This document shows, piece by piece, positions 38,801-49,588 of a stretch of DNA of 64,000 nucleotides. The DNA is taken from the NCBI GenBank assembly GCA_008694505.1, contig VZDJ01000090.1:6131521-6195520 (forward strand). The letters are read 5' to 3'. The notes beneath the pieces were generated by a model that did no database searches, was not told the origin of the DNA, and saw only the letters and a list, made by a program, of their open reading frames with translations. This DNA is from Cyanoderma ruficeps (Eukaryota > Chordata > Aves > Passeriformes > Timaliidae). The first letter of the stretch is position 1; each line of letters opens with the position of its first letter. Both the position numbers and the translations under genes were made by a program.

Positions 38801-40706
38801 ACTACCCTCCACTGCCACAGTCTCAGCATTGTTTTATTTATTAGGCCAGAGGTTGGGAGAAAAAAGAAGAAAAAAAGCCATTCTCACCTGTTTCTTTGTC
38901 CTCCCCAGTACAAGGATTATCTCTCTGCTGAGGAGGAGAGAGCAAGTACCTTCCACACACTGTGCCTCATGAGGAAGTGCTTCTGGGCATGGTTTGATCA
39001 TATCATGGAGGAACAAAGGGCCTTATCGGAGAAGATGAAGATTGCCACTGAACACAGTAACAGGTAAGTGTTCCAGCAGTTCTAGCACTTACTCTAGTTC
39101 CATTACTATCAGTTCTTTTTACTTTAGTTTAATATACCCTGTAGATTATTTTAGGGACTACTTTTGACAGGTCAGATGCTCCCCAGGAACACATGAAACA
39201 GGTTCTATACTGCTGATGTTTTGCTTCTGTGATATGCACAGACAGCATCGACAGAGGTTTATGCTAAGTTTCCATGCAGCCTGGAAAAGAAAGTGTAATG
39301 GCACCCTTCACAGGACTTCTAAATCTGAAAAAAAGGGAATACTGTGAAAGCCTAAGTAAGGATAAGAAGCTGAAACTTTCTAAGCTGATTAGCAGATCTG
39401 GCCATGCAGCTTCTGCTAAAAGCTGCCTTAGGAAAATCTTTAAGTACAATTATAGCAAGCCAAATGATTGTGTAGGAATTACATAGTACTTTTTTGTCCA
39501 CAGCAGATATTTAGTTCATAAATCCAAAGTTGATCAACTAGAAATCCTACTTAAGGAGTCTTTACATTTATGCCATCACCAGCCTGACTTGGCAGCAAAA
39601 ACTAGAGCACTCAGTTCTACCAGTCATGACTGGAGCTGGACACACCCAGTCCACTCCTTGTCCCATTAAATGCATTCTAGCAGGGAGAAAAAGCCATTGT
39701 CAAAGTTCAGCAGAAAACAGAAGTCTGTTCACCTGCCTCATCATAGAATCATGGTAGCTGTATGCAGTCATGAATAGGCTCTGCCTGTGCACTACCCCAA
39801 CAGGATCTGCAGCATCTTGGAGGAGGAATGAAATTAAATTCACCTCTTACGTGGTAGAGCAGACCTGTTCTAGCTTGCTGTGTCAGTAAGGTCTGAATAG
39901 TGCACAGCTTAACATTAATAAGCCAGAAAACTGGAGGAACCAGGGGAAAGTCAGACCCAGGAAGAGACTGGATTTGTTCTACATGTGACCTCCTATTAGG
40001 AGCTTAATCACCTGATGTTCTTCCTTATCTCTTTCCCCACTTGTAAAAGGCAGCTCAAACCTCGCCATAACAAACTCTTCTTTAGACAGGACTATGGTTC
40101 CCTATTGCTCCTATGGGAACCCAGGGCAAGGGCACCTTTGATGGGGTGATTAAAATCAGGTAAGAATTGGAGCCCAGCTGCCTGCACTTCCAAGTGGTTG
40201 GTTTGGACCAAATGAGCCTGCATATTTCCTAAAGAAATTTCTTTCAGAGGCCCTGTTTATTCTTCAGAAAAGCTCTTTCATCTTTAGAGTGCTAAGCAAA
40301 CACCAGCTAATGAATCCTGTCAGAGAGAAGAGCAAAATTCTTGGTGGAGAGGAACAGAAAAGGGCAATGTTATTTTTCCCCAGCATGATTGACATACCAA
40401 TGAAATGGTCTACATGTAGATGCTTAACATGTGACAGCCCTGACTAACAGCAAAGGACAAATCCTCAAATCTGAATTCCCCCTTTGAACAGAAGTTCTCT
40501 TTTGATTGCCTGTTACGTCATGTACACATCTGCACGTTGTTACTTTGTTCCTTGTGTCCCTAATTTCTTTCAGGAGACTCACACTGAACGCATTAAATGC
40601 ATGGAGGCAGTACCCGTTACTGATGAAGAAGGAAAGGGAAAGAGAAGAAAGAAGGAACCAGCTACGCAGGAGAGTAGCTGAAATTCTCCCCAACTTCCAA
40701 ACATGA
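21559..40706 (+). CDS. CCDC191: Coiled-coil domain-containing protein 191 (16 coding exons, 894 aa)
   Basis: Coding exons: 21559-21657, 23694-23835, 25551-25679, 26217-26395, 26893-27116, 27909-28062, 29840-30030, 30764-31010, 32331-32785, 33280-33374, 34932-35014, 36046-36147, 37178-37321, 38382-38534, 38909-39063, 40574-40706. Phases agree at all 15 junctions, giving 894 residues against roughly 936 in human. Segments that identify the family are [48 protein letters not shown] and [12 protein letters not shown] at the C-terminus. Long charged coiled-coil stretches lie at about residues 180-310, 490-560 and 640-745. Tryptophan-centred repeats with F/L-x-A-W cores occur at W318, W348, W394, W766, W797, W827 and W861. 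Function is poorly known; the repeats and the X-box suggest a centriole or cilium role, which is inference. An alternative start is ATG 21604, in an equally good context, which would drop 15 residues. Confidence 0.93.
22025..22874 (-). repeat. CR1 LINE, about 850 bp, reverse orientation
   Basis: Begins with the CR1 3' end in reverse complement (GGTTGGAAAAGACCTCTAAG, ATCATGAAGTCCAACC). It runs through CTTCCAGGGATGGTGACTCA, TCTCTCAGCTGCTCCTC, GACCTGGCACTTGACCTTGT and CATGCAGGTGGCCTCAGCCC to CCCACCCAGCTTGGTGT. It is the longest repeat in the window and lies in CCDC191 intron 1. Confidence 0.92.
22877..22950 (+). repeat. CR1 LINE 3' end, forward orientation
   Basis: Reads GGCAGGGAGGCTGGACTAGA, TGACCTATAAAGGTCCCTTC and CAATCCAAAC, a forward CR1 3' end. 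It directly abuts the reverse CR1 on its left, so the two are joined 5' to 5'. Confidence 0.85.
23694..23835 (+). CDS. CCDC191: CCDC191 coding exon 2
   Basis: 142 nt, acceptor TTTAAG and donor GTGAGG. It encodes [20 protein letters not shown] through AREE. The donor GTGAGG at 23836 was preferred over GTAAAA at 23841 because only the first gives the phase that exon 3 needs. Confidence 0.85.
25551..25679 (+). CDS. CCDC191: CCDC191 coding exon 3
   Basis: 129 nt, acceptor GGCAG and donor GTAAGA. It encodes [34 protein letters not shown] and [15 protein letters not shown] is a strong family match. Confidence 0.93.
26217..26395 (+). CDS. CCDC191: CCDC191 coding exon 4
   Basis: 179 nt, acceptor TTTCAG and donor GTGAGC. 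It encodes [20 protein letters not shown] and [12 protein letters not shown], and exits in phase 0 at codon 183. Confidence 0.92.
26893..27116 (+). CDS. CCDC191: CCDC191 coding exon 5
   Basis: 224 nt, acceptor CCCAG and donor GTAAGG. It encodes a Lys/Glu-rich coiled coil ([20 protein letters not shown] onward) ending AKVWR. Confidence 0.93.
27909..28062 (+). CDS. CCDC191: CCDC191 coding exon 6
   Basis: 154 nt, acceptor TTTGCAG and donor GTGAGC. It encodes [20 protein letters not shown] and [15 protein letters not shown]. Confidence 0.9.
29840..30030 (+). CDS. CCDC191: CCDC191 coding exon 7
   Basis: 191 nt, acceptor TGCAG and donor GTAGTG. It encodes [20 protein letters not shown] then [20 protein letters not shown]. 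It carries two Trp-centred repeats 30 residues apart (W318 and W348). Confidence 0.95.
30764..31010 (+). CDS. CCDC191: CCDC191 coding exon 8
   Basis: 247 nt, acceptor TTCAG and donor GTAAAT. It encodes [20 protein letters not shown], another Trp-centred repeat (W394), followed by a coiled coil. Confidence 0.93.
32331..32785 (+). CDS. CCDC191: CCDC191 coding exon 9 (largest)
   Basis: 455 nt, acceptor CTCCTAG and donor GTATAT. It encodes [20 protein letters not shown] and a Gln-rich coiled coil ([20 protein letters not shown]). Confidence 0.93.
33280..33374 (+). CDS. CCDC191: CCDC191 coding exon 10
   Basis: 95 nt, acceptor CCATAG and donor GTATTG. It encodes a Pro/Arg-rich linker ending [14 protein letters not shown], which matches the family. 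Confidence 0.88.
34932..35014 (+). CDS. CCDC191: CCDC191 coding exon 11
   Basis: 83 nt, acceptor CTGTAG and donor GTGAGA. It encodes [20 protein letters not shown] and RKAEEKL, a single charged helix. Confidence 0.92.
35764..35832. repeat. GATA tetranucleotide microsatellite, about 17 units
   Basis: An uninterrupted (GATA)n array of about 68 bp in the intron between CCDC191 exons 11 and 12. Arrays this long and pure are usually polymorphic. Confidence 0.95.
36046..36147 (+). CDS. CCDC191: CCDC191 coding exon 12
   Basis: 102 nt, 34 codons, acceptor TTCAAG and donor GTGACC. It encodes [20 protein letters not shown] and REERRQQKL. Confidence 0.9.
37178..37321 (+). CDS. CCDC191: CCDC191 coding exon 13
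   Basis: 144 nt, 48 codons, acceptor TTGCAG and donor GTAAGT. It encodes [20 protein letters not shown] then [20 protein letters not shown]. Confidence 0.94.
38382..38534 (+). CDS. CCDC191: CCDC191 coding exon 14
   Basis: 153 nt, 51 codons, acceptor CTCAG and a weak donor GTTGGC. It encodes [20 protein letters not shown] and [11 protein letters not shown], with two Trp repeats (W766 and W797). The weak donor was kept because the frame continues into exon 15 exactly as in the family. Confidence 0.88.
38909..39063 (+). CDS. CCDC191: CCDC191 coding exon 15
   Basis: 155 nt, acceptor CCCCAG and donor GTAAGT. It encodes [20 protein letters not shown] and KIATEHSNR, with a Trp repeat at W827. Confidence 0.94.
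39242..39292 (+). other. CCDC191: Possible alternative CCDC191 exon (unproven)
   Basis: An acceptor CACAG is followed by 51 nt that read [18 protein letters not shown] in the incoming phase, with the same F-x-A-W core as the true repeats. A weak GTGTAA donor at 39293 would make it a phase-2 symmetrical cassette. If spliced as a last exon it would instead stop at 39345-39347. The Trp spacing to the next repeat would be only 13 residues instead of about 30, which argues against inclusion. Confidence 0.25.
40574..40706 (+). CDS. CCDC191: CCDC191 coding exon 16 (terminal)
   Basis: 133 nt including TGA at 40704-40706, acceptor TTTCAG. It encodes [20 protein letters not shown] and [18 protein letters not shown]. 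The C-terminus matches the mammalian end (VEILPDFQ type). Confidence 0.94.
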
Positions 40707-41860
40707 CAGAAGAGAGTCAGAGATGGGAAGGAGACAACAAGTCCAGTTCTGTTCAGTGCTGTCTCCCTGCTGACTGAAGCAAGTCCAGGGGGAAAGGAAT
40801 TACCAAGCACAGAGGGTCTCAGAGCCAAAGGGAGCTCCCTGTGGTCACTGTTGTTGTAAACGAAGCATAGGTGGAAGTTTATCTGACAGTTTCACATTGC
40901 ACTTCATGGACTCATTCCCCTCAAGCCTCTGTAGGGCTGTCTTGGCTGGTGGCTATGAAGCCCAGATAACCAAAGCCTAGCACAAGGTGTGTTTGAGGCC
41001 AAGGCCATTTCCACATGCAGAGCTGCAGCAGTGACATGAATCCTCTTCCATCCAAGGAAGCAGAACTGCAGAACTGAACTGCACCTCTTTTTGTCTAAGC
41101 AGTAACCTGGTGCTTTTTTGTTGGCAGTACTCTGTAGGGTAACAGCTTGTCCAGAGGGCAGACAGACCTGACTGTCAGCTGACCCTTAACCACTGCTGTG
41201 AACTTGGCCACCCAGAGTACAGTTTCTAGCTAACTGTGCCAGGAAAGTTTGGATGGGAGGAAGAAAGGGAAGAGCTATTTATGCAAACCATATTTGCTAA
41301 TGATCCAGATCACATCATTCCATATGGAATGTCTAAAACCTGGGTTCTTTTGCAAGGGGCTGCCTTGTTTGCAGCACTGGCCAGTTCACAACACAGTGCT
41401 TTGATTTTGGTACCGAGCAGTGATCCCAAGTTTAGGAGCCTCAGTTGTCATTTAAGCACTTCCCAAGCTGTTTAATATTTCAAGATGTATTGTGCAAGTC
41501 TGTCTGGGCTGTTTCAGTTGATCCAGTACTTCAAAGAAAAAAAGACAAAACTCCAAGAAAAAGGCAGATTGTAGCTTTTACAGAAGCTGAAGCTGACATT
41601 ATTAAAATGAGTTTCATAGTACTATTTAACCTTAACCTGCAGCATAATGCAGACAGGGTAATGCTGTTCAGGTACACTATGTCTTAGCAACAACATAAGG
41701 CAGGAAGCTGGAATCACTTCCCTCTCACAGCCAGATAGGCAAAGCTCTCCAAAAGCATTTGGCAGTACAGGAACTACTTGAGTAACACCAGAAAGACAAC
41801 AGTTTACTGTCATCTTGAAACAGATCATTGGTAAAACCCATATATGCACTGAACGTTTCC

Positions 41861-41866
41861 AATAAA
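41861..41866 (+). terminator. CCDC191: Candidate CCDC191 polyadenylation signal
   Basis: AATAAA 1.15 kb after the stop codon, followed within 30-50 bases by the GT-rich GCTGTTGGTGCAGATTGTGT. I saw no earlier canonical signal. Use in vivo is not shown. Confidence 0.5.
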
Positions 41867-44800
41867 CCCAAATCTGAAACGAATACAACTGAGCTGTTGG
41901 TGCAGATTGTGTCAAGCCAACTGAATGGACAGAAGGCCAGAGCCAGGGACCTAGACCAGCCCTAAGTGCTGCAGACAAAGTCGCATACGACGGGGTGGGT
42001 GCCCAAGCACGGCAGCACACTCCAGAGCTTTAGCACTAGGAATTTGTCCATGTGGACACAGGGATGTGGCCAGAAAAAGGACCCTGCCCACAAAGCCAGG
42101 CTGTTGGTGGAGGTCTGAAGACAGTTGTCACTCCCAGGTACCTCCCACAGCAACATCCAAACATTCCCCATGTCCCAAAGGCGCGGTGCAGACCCGACCG
42201 GCAGCAGGTCAGACGAGCGCGTTCTCCAAGCACAGGGAGCTGAAGGTGCCTGCATGGAGTGTGGGCGAGTCAGACCATCTGGCTGCATTAGGAGGCAGAT
42301 TGTGAGAGGAAGCACAAGCTGGGAGAGGCTGGATAACTCGTGTTGCGGGGAAGAGCAGGGAGGGTTTTTTGCAAAGGACTCAGCCAAACAGGCAGGGAGG
42401 AGCAGAGCTGGGACTGAGCTCCCAAAGTAATGCCCCAGTGCAGCCAGCAGCCACACTCAGTGCTAACAGCAATCCACTTGCTCTCACAACATTCTCCCCC
42501 ATTGGAAGTCTCTGCCATGTAGTGGCCAATGAGTTCTTGGAACTCCTGAACCAGCCCATATACTCCCATTTTTCTGCTGGAATTTTGCTCCTGACTGGGG
42601 CTTGACAATGAACACAGCAAGGAAGGTCTCTGGCCCACCCTCCACCTGGATTTATAGTGTAGGGACAATAGGGATCCAGAGGACACAAGGTGAGAGAGAG
42701 GAAATGATCTCCATCTGGAGAGAAGGCAGCAGTGACAGGACATCCAGCCAGCCAACCAGAGCCAGGACATGCTGCAGCTGTAAGGAGAAGAACAGGAGTC
42801 TGTAGCAGTAGAATGGATGTGCCCACATGCAGCCTGGAATTGACCCTAGTGACAGGCTGGATATGTATTGAATTTACATCTTGCACAGCTAAAAAGGTGC
42901 CCCAAACCACTGGCTACTGCAGATTCTTTCCGAACTGCAGATTCTTTTCCCCAGCAATGCACATTTCTTCCTCAAAGCCCACAGCCTCCACTCATCTCAG
43001 TGCCCCTCACCATCCATGAAAATAATGCTGCTTATGTGGAGCTTAGTTGCCTCCAAAGAACTTGAAGTACAGTCAACCCTTTGGAAATTATCCTTTGCCT
43101 TCAATACTCTCACCTTCCAGGGCTTCCTTCTATTCCTAGTAGCTTTGAAAGATTCTCCTGACAAGACACTCTTTGGTTGGACAGTGCAGCAGCAAGAAGC
43201 CAAAAGAATATCCAGGAGCTGTGCTTTGACAGCCCTGGCCTACTGCCAGTGCAAGCATGGAGCTGAAGCCTCAGCTAGATCCAGCTGAGGGATAGCGAAG
43301 ATGTTCAGGGACTAGGCAAATTCATACTGAGCATGGTCTAAATCATAAGGGAGATGGGAAGCCCCTTGACTTCCCTATCGATCCACACATGGCTGAAACA
43401 ACTCAGAAGCAAGGCCGTGCCAGATGATGCACAGGATACCCCTCAAATCCTTGGCACAATGTTGGTGTTTTGCAAATTGAGGCTCCCACAGGAGGGTGAC
43501 ATGAGAGCTTGTCAGAGCAAGGAAACAGCTTCAGCCTGCAGCTGTGCCAGAGCATTCCTCCTGCTCCAACACTTGGCTAGATGCAGATGTCAGTGCCTTA
43601 ATGCTGGTCATCAGCCCACACTCACAGCTCAGGCACACTCCTGCCTGTCAGCTCCTTGCTTTTCTTAGCAAGAGAGGGAGGTGGCTGCACAGCCAGGCTT
43701 TCGTTCTGCACAGGGGTGGGGGGAGGACTGTTACTGCAGTACAACAGCAAATACGGAACCTTGAAGTGATTGCAAACTCATCTTCTGTAGGCACCCCTGC
43801 CCTACACAGTCCTTACACAGTTTCCCAGAAACCTCAACCATAGAAATATCATCTTTTCATTAAATGTGTACATTGGTCACTTCTAAGTCCCCCAGGCCCT
43901 GCACAAACTGGATCTGAAAGAGTGCTTGAAATATTAAATAACTTCCTCTGCTCTCCCTAGGCTGGGAGGGACAACAGTGAGCCTGGGAAGGCTCCATGGA
44001 CCACTGCAGTATGATCCACAGCCCACATCTTTGCCCATCTGCTATCCATCATGGGCACCTACCCCAGCAGTGACCTTGGCCTTCTCAGCACAGGAGCTGC
44101 CACTCCAGGCATGGCCCTTCTCTGCAGGGCCAGCACAGCAAGCCACAACAGGGGAAAAAATAAAAGCTAGGGAGAGACAGAATTTCTTGTGTCCCCATCA
44201 ACAGCACTGGAGTTAACAAAGCTGGTCATGCTTGGGTGTCCAAGCCTGACATCCTTCCGTGAACACCCGTCTCATCCAGCTAAAACCCTGCTGGAAGATC
44301 CTTGTTTTCAGCAGTGCAAAGTTATCTTCAAACAGAAACAGCTCAACAGCAGACAGAAGTGCTACCCAGGCAAATCAAAGCAGAGCTCTGGAACAATCAA
44401 AGGCACCTGTGATTCAACTCATTAAAAGTTACCTTGCCTTTCAGCAGCTGTCCCAAGATACCAACAGAATTAAAGGCCACCTCTCTTCCCACTATCTACA
44501 AGGAGAATATCCATGTAATTTCCAAACATGGCTTAGAAAAGGGTTTAAAGCAAGAGATTGTTCCTTTTTGGGGTTCTGGGTGTACTATGTGGGCAGGTTT
44601 CAGTGGGAAAGCAAGACACAGGATAAAAAGGCCAGGAACCTGCTCAGATACTGATGCATCGCTCACAGGATGAAAGGTCCCCATTCCTACCATGAGGGAA
44701 TATCCCTAGTTTCTAGGACGCTGAGGACTGCCAGCAGGTCTCTCTTTCATCTCATTACCAACAAGCCCAAAGGTCAACTTTTGCAGAATTGGAAGAACAT

Positions 44801-47375
44801 TTGTTTCCCAAGCTTTCCTTAGCCTGTTGCTCCCTTATTCCCAAGTCCAGCTCACAGCTGAATAGCCATGAGATAGTGGCAGCTTCTGGTCATTTGGCTT
44901 GCCTGCATGTGTTGGCATAAATCAACAGGCCACTCCACAGATCATTTCCATTAATTTATTTTGACTCATTTGATACCCATTTGGAAACACTGAGTATGAT
45001 ACAAAATGGACACAAACATACACACATCAGTCTCTTCAAATAAGCTCACAAATGTTTCACAAAGTTTATTCCTAAAGCTCAGGTTTAAAAAAAAATACTT
45101 TCCACTTTCTTCCAGAGCCCATCACTCCTCACATTATCATTAGAGGAATTCCATAAAGACAAGATCTTGGGAGGCTAAGTTCCCACATTATTTCAGGAAG
45201 AACCTCACCTGTCTGCAGACAGATTTTTGCTGCATGAACATCCTGGTAGTGGCAAAAAAAAAAAAATGCCTAGGTAACTGTAGAATTTTTCACTGAAATG
45301 AATATAGGAAAACACATCCATAATCACACACGCTTCCTGCCCTAATGAGGCAATATACATTCATATAGGAGGAAAAAACCAAGCACATTATTAAGACATT
45401 AGGCAGTGAGGCAGTATCCATTTTATCTTCAGAAGAAATTTTACAGCAAATGGTTTCATTAAGACACTTGAAAGCAACCTACTTTGAAGGGAAAAAAAAG
45501 CACCATCATAGCATGAAGGCTGAAATGTGATTAGGAGTCACAAGCAGCACCAGCTCAGGCTCACCAGTGACTTTTGTCATTTGAGGACAAGTTAAATGGA
45601 GAAACAGTCGATGTGGGGACCTGTGAGTGGCCTACAAAAAAGCACAATGCAGGAAGACACAGTTAAAAGAGTGCCAAGCCACCACTTGCAGGGTGTATCT
45701 AATGGTGCACTGTTCCTACCACAGACACCAAACAGTGGGGTGATGGCATTTGGACACAGAGGGTATAACAGTACAACACCAGCAACACCAGAACCCTGGC
45801 CCCCTAAGAGCTGCCTGGTCTGCAGAAGTCCACACTATTTGTGAAACAACAAATGCCTCTTAAAAGGTCACGGGTAAAGCAAGATAAACTAACTTCCAAA
45901 GTCTGGGCGGAAAAACATCAAGGCTGGCTATCACCAAAATCCTTCCCTGCTCTTGATCAGCTTTAAGTCCTCTCTTCACACAGGGAAAACTTCCAAGAGC
46001 CAGCAGGGTACTGTTTTCTGCATTGCCAGGCATACAGCTTTACACGTGAGACACTGGCCCCTGCCTGAAGGAAACACACAACCCACGGGGCCCCCATCAC
46101 ATGCAGGCTGCTCCCACTGCTCCAACCCCCAGGCAGCACAGATGTAGGCATCTGCTAACACAGGGAGCCCAAGGACTGACTCTGTATGCCTAGATTTTAA
46201 CATTTCTCTACCAGCATGGTCAGTACCAAGCTCAGCAGGAAATTACTCAGAAAACAAACTGTTCCTGAGCACACACAGTAACAGCAAAGGGAGCATTACC
46301 CTCCAAGGGCTTCCTGCTAATTCTCAGGGATGTTAAAAGGAGAGTTCCCAAGTATGCATCTGAAAGGATTGAAACTCTTCCGCCCATTTAGATGTCTTTT
46401 AAATATCCTATTACTGTATGCTTCTCATCTCCCAACCATTCACAAAGCAAATCCTATCAGGAAGAAGAGGTAAACCAATGCCGTGCCGTTAAAGAAACAG
46501 TCACCATTACTATGCAGATTACAGCCACCTGAACCTCCCATTCACCGAGGAACCAGCACTGCATCTTCCTCCTAGAAAAAAAAAACATCCTTGCAACCCT
46601 TTAGAGCCCTGAATGGTTTCAGTTCCCCCTGGAGCCAGTGCAAAAAATGAAATTTACTTTAGCACTTCATGCCCACTCTACTGGAGCATGTATGACCAAG
46701 GTATGGATTGGTTACATTAATTTTAGGTCCTTTGTTCCTAATCTGCACTCCAAATTCCACGCTGCCTGGGAGAACAGCCCAGAGAGTCTTGGTGTAAGCA
46801 GCTCAAACCTCTGAGTCACTAAGAGCTCACTGAGAAACTAGGGACAAGGCTACAGTGACAGACAAGCTGCAACCAATCTCTGCTGTGGGAGCAAGTCAGC
46901 ACCACAGGGTCAGCACTGCCAGGGAAATGCCCTGTGATCTGCACTGCTTTCTCCCAGCCAGGAGCAGCAGGACTCTGAGAAATCACTTATCTCAAACCTA
47001 CAAAAGCTCCCAGAGCTCGTTCAGCTTGTGGGTGCATGACTAATTTCTGTGCATGCAGCACACAGGGACGGGCAAATTCACTGTCTCCACTGCAGAGGTT
47101 CATTTTGTCCAGGAGGTCCTTTTGCCTTAACCTTCCTCAGTGCCAGCAGGATAAGATGTAAGAAGTTCCTGCTAGCCCACAGCATCCTTACCTCCAGGAC
47201 TGCCAAGCTCAGTATCACCTCAGCAGGCATCACATAATACATATGTGCCATGGAAACATTTGCAGATAACTCAAGTGGAAGCAACTTTGCCTCAATTTGA
47301 ACTCCTAGGATCAGGCTTCAAGCTCCAAACAGAAGGTCCTAAAGGAACACTTTGCACAGTCCAGCTAGGTACCTT

Positions 47376-47381
47376 TTTATT
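47376..47381 (-). terminator. ZDHHC23: Candidate ZDHHC23 polyadenylation signal (proximal)
   Basis: Minus-strand AATAAA about 1.9 kb past the ZDHHC23 stop, followed by a weakly GT-rich CTGTGCAAAGTGTTCC. Two more minus-strand AATAAA motifs at 45065-45070 and 44955-44960 would extend the UTR to about 4.3 kb. Confidence 0.3.
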
Positions 47382-49320
47382 CACATTAGGGTCAGGAAAG
47401 TGGTCAGAACCTCTTACTGTGCTTGGTTAGAGGTAGGAAGCAAAAGAGCTGGCCCTTTGCCTCCTTTATAAAGAACTGCTCACTGGATGAAAAGAGGCAA
47501 GAGGAAATAAGGGAAATTCAGTAACTGTACAGCCACATTCCAAATGCAGCTGGTCCTTAATTATCTGCTGGTTATGAAAAGTGCCACTTGAAGAAACTAA
47601 ACAGTGCAAAGAGGAACACAGTCTCTACCTTAAACTGGGACATGTCATGAGGAGCACTCACAAAAAATATGGCAGGGATCCCAAGGGACAATCCCAACCC
47701 TGCTTTCTTTTGGCACCATGCACCACCCATCCATCCTTCAAAGCTACTGCACAGCAGCACAGTGAATGTGCAGCACTTGCCCAAAATCCCCCAGCTGTCT
47801 GCCATGCCCGTGCACTCGGGCAGCCACAGCCCATGCATGCTGCACACATGTGAAAACAACACAGCTAAGACAAAGCTCTTATCTCTGCTTCTGCACATTA
47901 GGCCCAACCTGTAATTCTTGTGCCATGGCCCCCAGCTTTTCCAGCCAGACCTTTCCTATTCCTATTGCAGGGCCAGCAGCATACATAAAGGGTTTAAAAC
48001 AAAAAGCAACAAAAAATCCCACCCATGAAATCCAGAAACCACTAAACAATAACAAAAAACCTTGTTATTTTCGCTGAAGCTCAAGTCCCAGCCATAATAC
48101 AGTTGCAGGTATTATGATGAGGAAGAAATGGAACTCTCGCAGAGCACATTTTAACAGGTTCATTCACCTGCCAGTACAGGTCATCTATCCCAAAAACAAA
48201 CACCTCCAACACATCCTCTACCTCTCCCTATGTACCTTAGAGTTGATCTGTTCCTTGGCTTCTTGACTTGAAAAAACAGATCTACAGTCAGGCAGCTCCA
48301 CAGTAACTGTGTTGAGAGGAGACAAGATCACTGCGTTAACAGCAACACAACCAAGATAGTACCTACCAAACATGCTGCTAGCAGAATTGCCTACTCTCTC
48401 CTCTCCCACAGACAGAGGATGAAGGCAATTTCCATAATGCTACAGTAATACCAGACAGACAGCACTCTTGTTTTGCCCTCAGAGTTCACTGTTACGTGTT
48501 GCTTCAAAACTCCTTACTTGGTGTATTTACCTGCTGTGACGTTTCACAATCCATAATCAGAGCAGAAACACTTTGAAGGAGATGAGCGAAGCCTTCAAAT
48601 CAATACAGACCCAGCTTGCAGAAAGAACAGTGGGATCTCTTTTCACTCATTTAGACAGACAGGGATGGAGTAACAACTTTGGGGGTCAAGAGGTGAAGAA
48701 GGGATCTTACAAAGTCCTACAGGAACGTAGCTCACAAAGGCACTTAATAGAAGCATGTACACAGCTGGATGGAATCAGAGATAGTAAAAGTAAATAAATA
48801 AATGCACCAGAGAGGAGAGTGCTGCCCAGCGACTGCCCAGTCAGTCTCTTTTAGACAAAGAGTCTGGTTTCTGCAGGGGTCCATCTGTATCCAAAGTTCA
48901 CTCTTCTGACATCTCAAAAAGACCACACGTAGGGATTCCTTAACCTTTGCAGGAACCAGTGCACTCTCTGAAGCCCAAGCAGCAGGTTCCTCCTGATGCC
49001 ACTATCCACATCTAAAAGAAACTCAAGTTCTCAAAACCTTGTGCTCTTCTTGCTGTTTCCCACAGTGGAAAAAGGCAGCAGGCTCCTCCTCTCCCCATCT
49101 GCACATATGGCTTACTGCTTTCTGCATCCTATTGCTGGCTGAGTGCACACGAAGAACCATTCCACCAGGGAAAACATCTGGTGCTGTCAGTGAGGGGATA
49201 GCCCACACATTGACCACGAGGAAAGGCTGAGTGAGGAAGGAGTCCTGGTGGGAGGGGCTGCTCCCCTGCTAAACAAAGTCATTGAGCCATGACACAACAC
49301 CATCTGCAGAAGGAGGGGTG

Positions 49321-49588
49321 TCACACGATGTCCTCGGCAGAGCGCTGTGGAGGAGAAGCCCCCAGGCTCAGGAAGTGGCCCCAGTTGCAGAGGAGTCCCC
49401 TGTTATACTGGCCAGTGTCTATCACTAACCCGCCCAGCAGCCTGCGCCCGGTGTTGTCCCGCAGAGCCAGCCGAGCTTCCCTCTCAGTCACGTTGTAGCT
49501 GATGTTCAGCAGCTGGATGAGGAGGATGTATCCCATGCCAGCTGTTACAATGGCACAGTACCACACACAGGTGAACGACAGAGCAGAG
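49321..49588 (-). CDS. ZDHHC23: ZDHHC23 coding exon 4 (terminal)
   Basis: 268 nt including TGA at 49323-49321. It encodes [37 protein letters not shown] and the conserved end [12 protein letters not shown] ... SAEDIV. Confidence 0.95.

Larger units (their letters stand above)
21658..40573 (+). other. CCDC191: CCDC191 introns
   Basis: Fifteen introns: 21658-23693, 23836-25550, 25680-26216, 26396-26892, 27117-27908, 28063-29839, 30031-30763, 31011-32330, 32786-33279, 33375-34931, 35015-36045, 36148-37177, 37322-38381, 38535-38908 and 39064-40573. They contain the CR1 pair at 22.0-22.95 kb, the GATA array at 35.77 kb and the possible alternative exon at 39.24 kb. Nothing else was recognised. 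Confidence 0.75.
40707..49320. other. Convergent interval between CCDC191 and ZDHHC23
   Basis: No coding exon was recognised in these 8.6 kb. The left 1.2 kb is probably CCDC191 3' UTR. Much of the right part may be ZDHHC23 3' UTR, because minus-strand AATAAA motifs occur at 47376-47381, 45065-45070 and 44955-44960. Open frames of up to about 180 codons here overlap on both strands and show no family resemblance. Confidence 0.6.
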
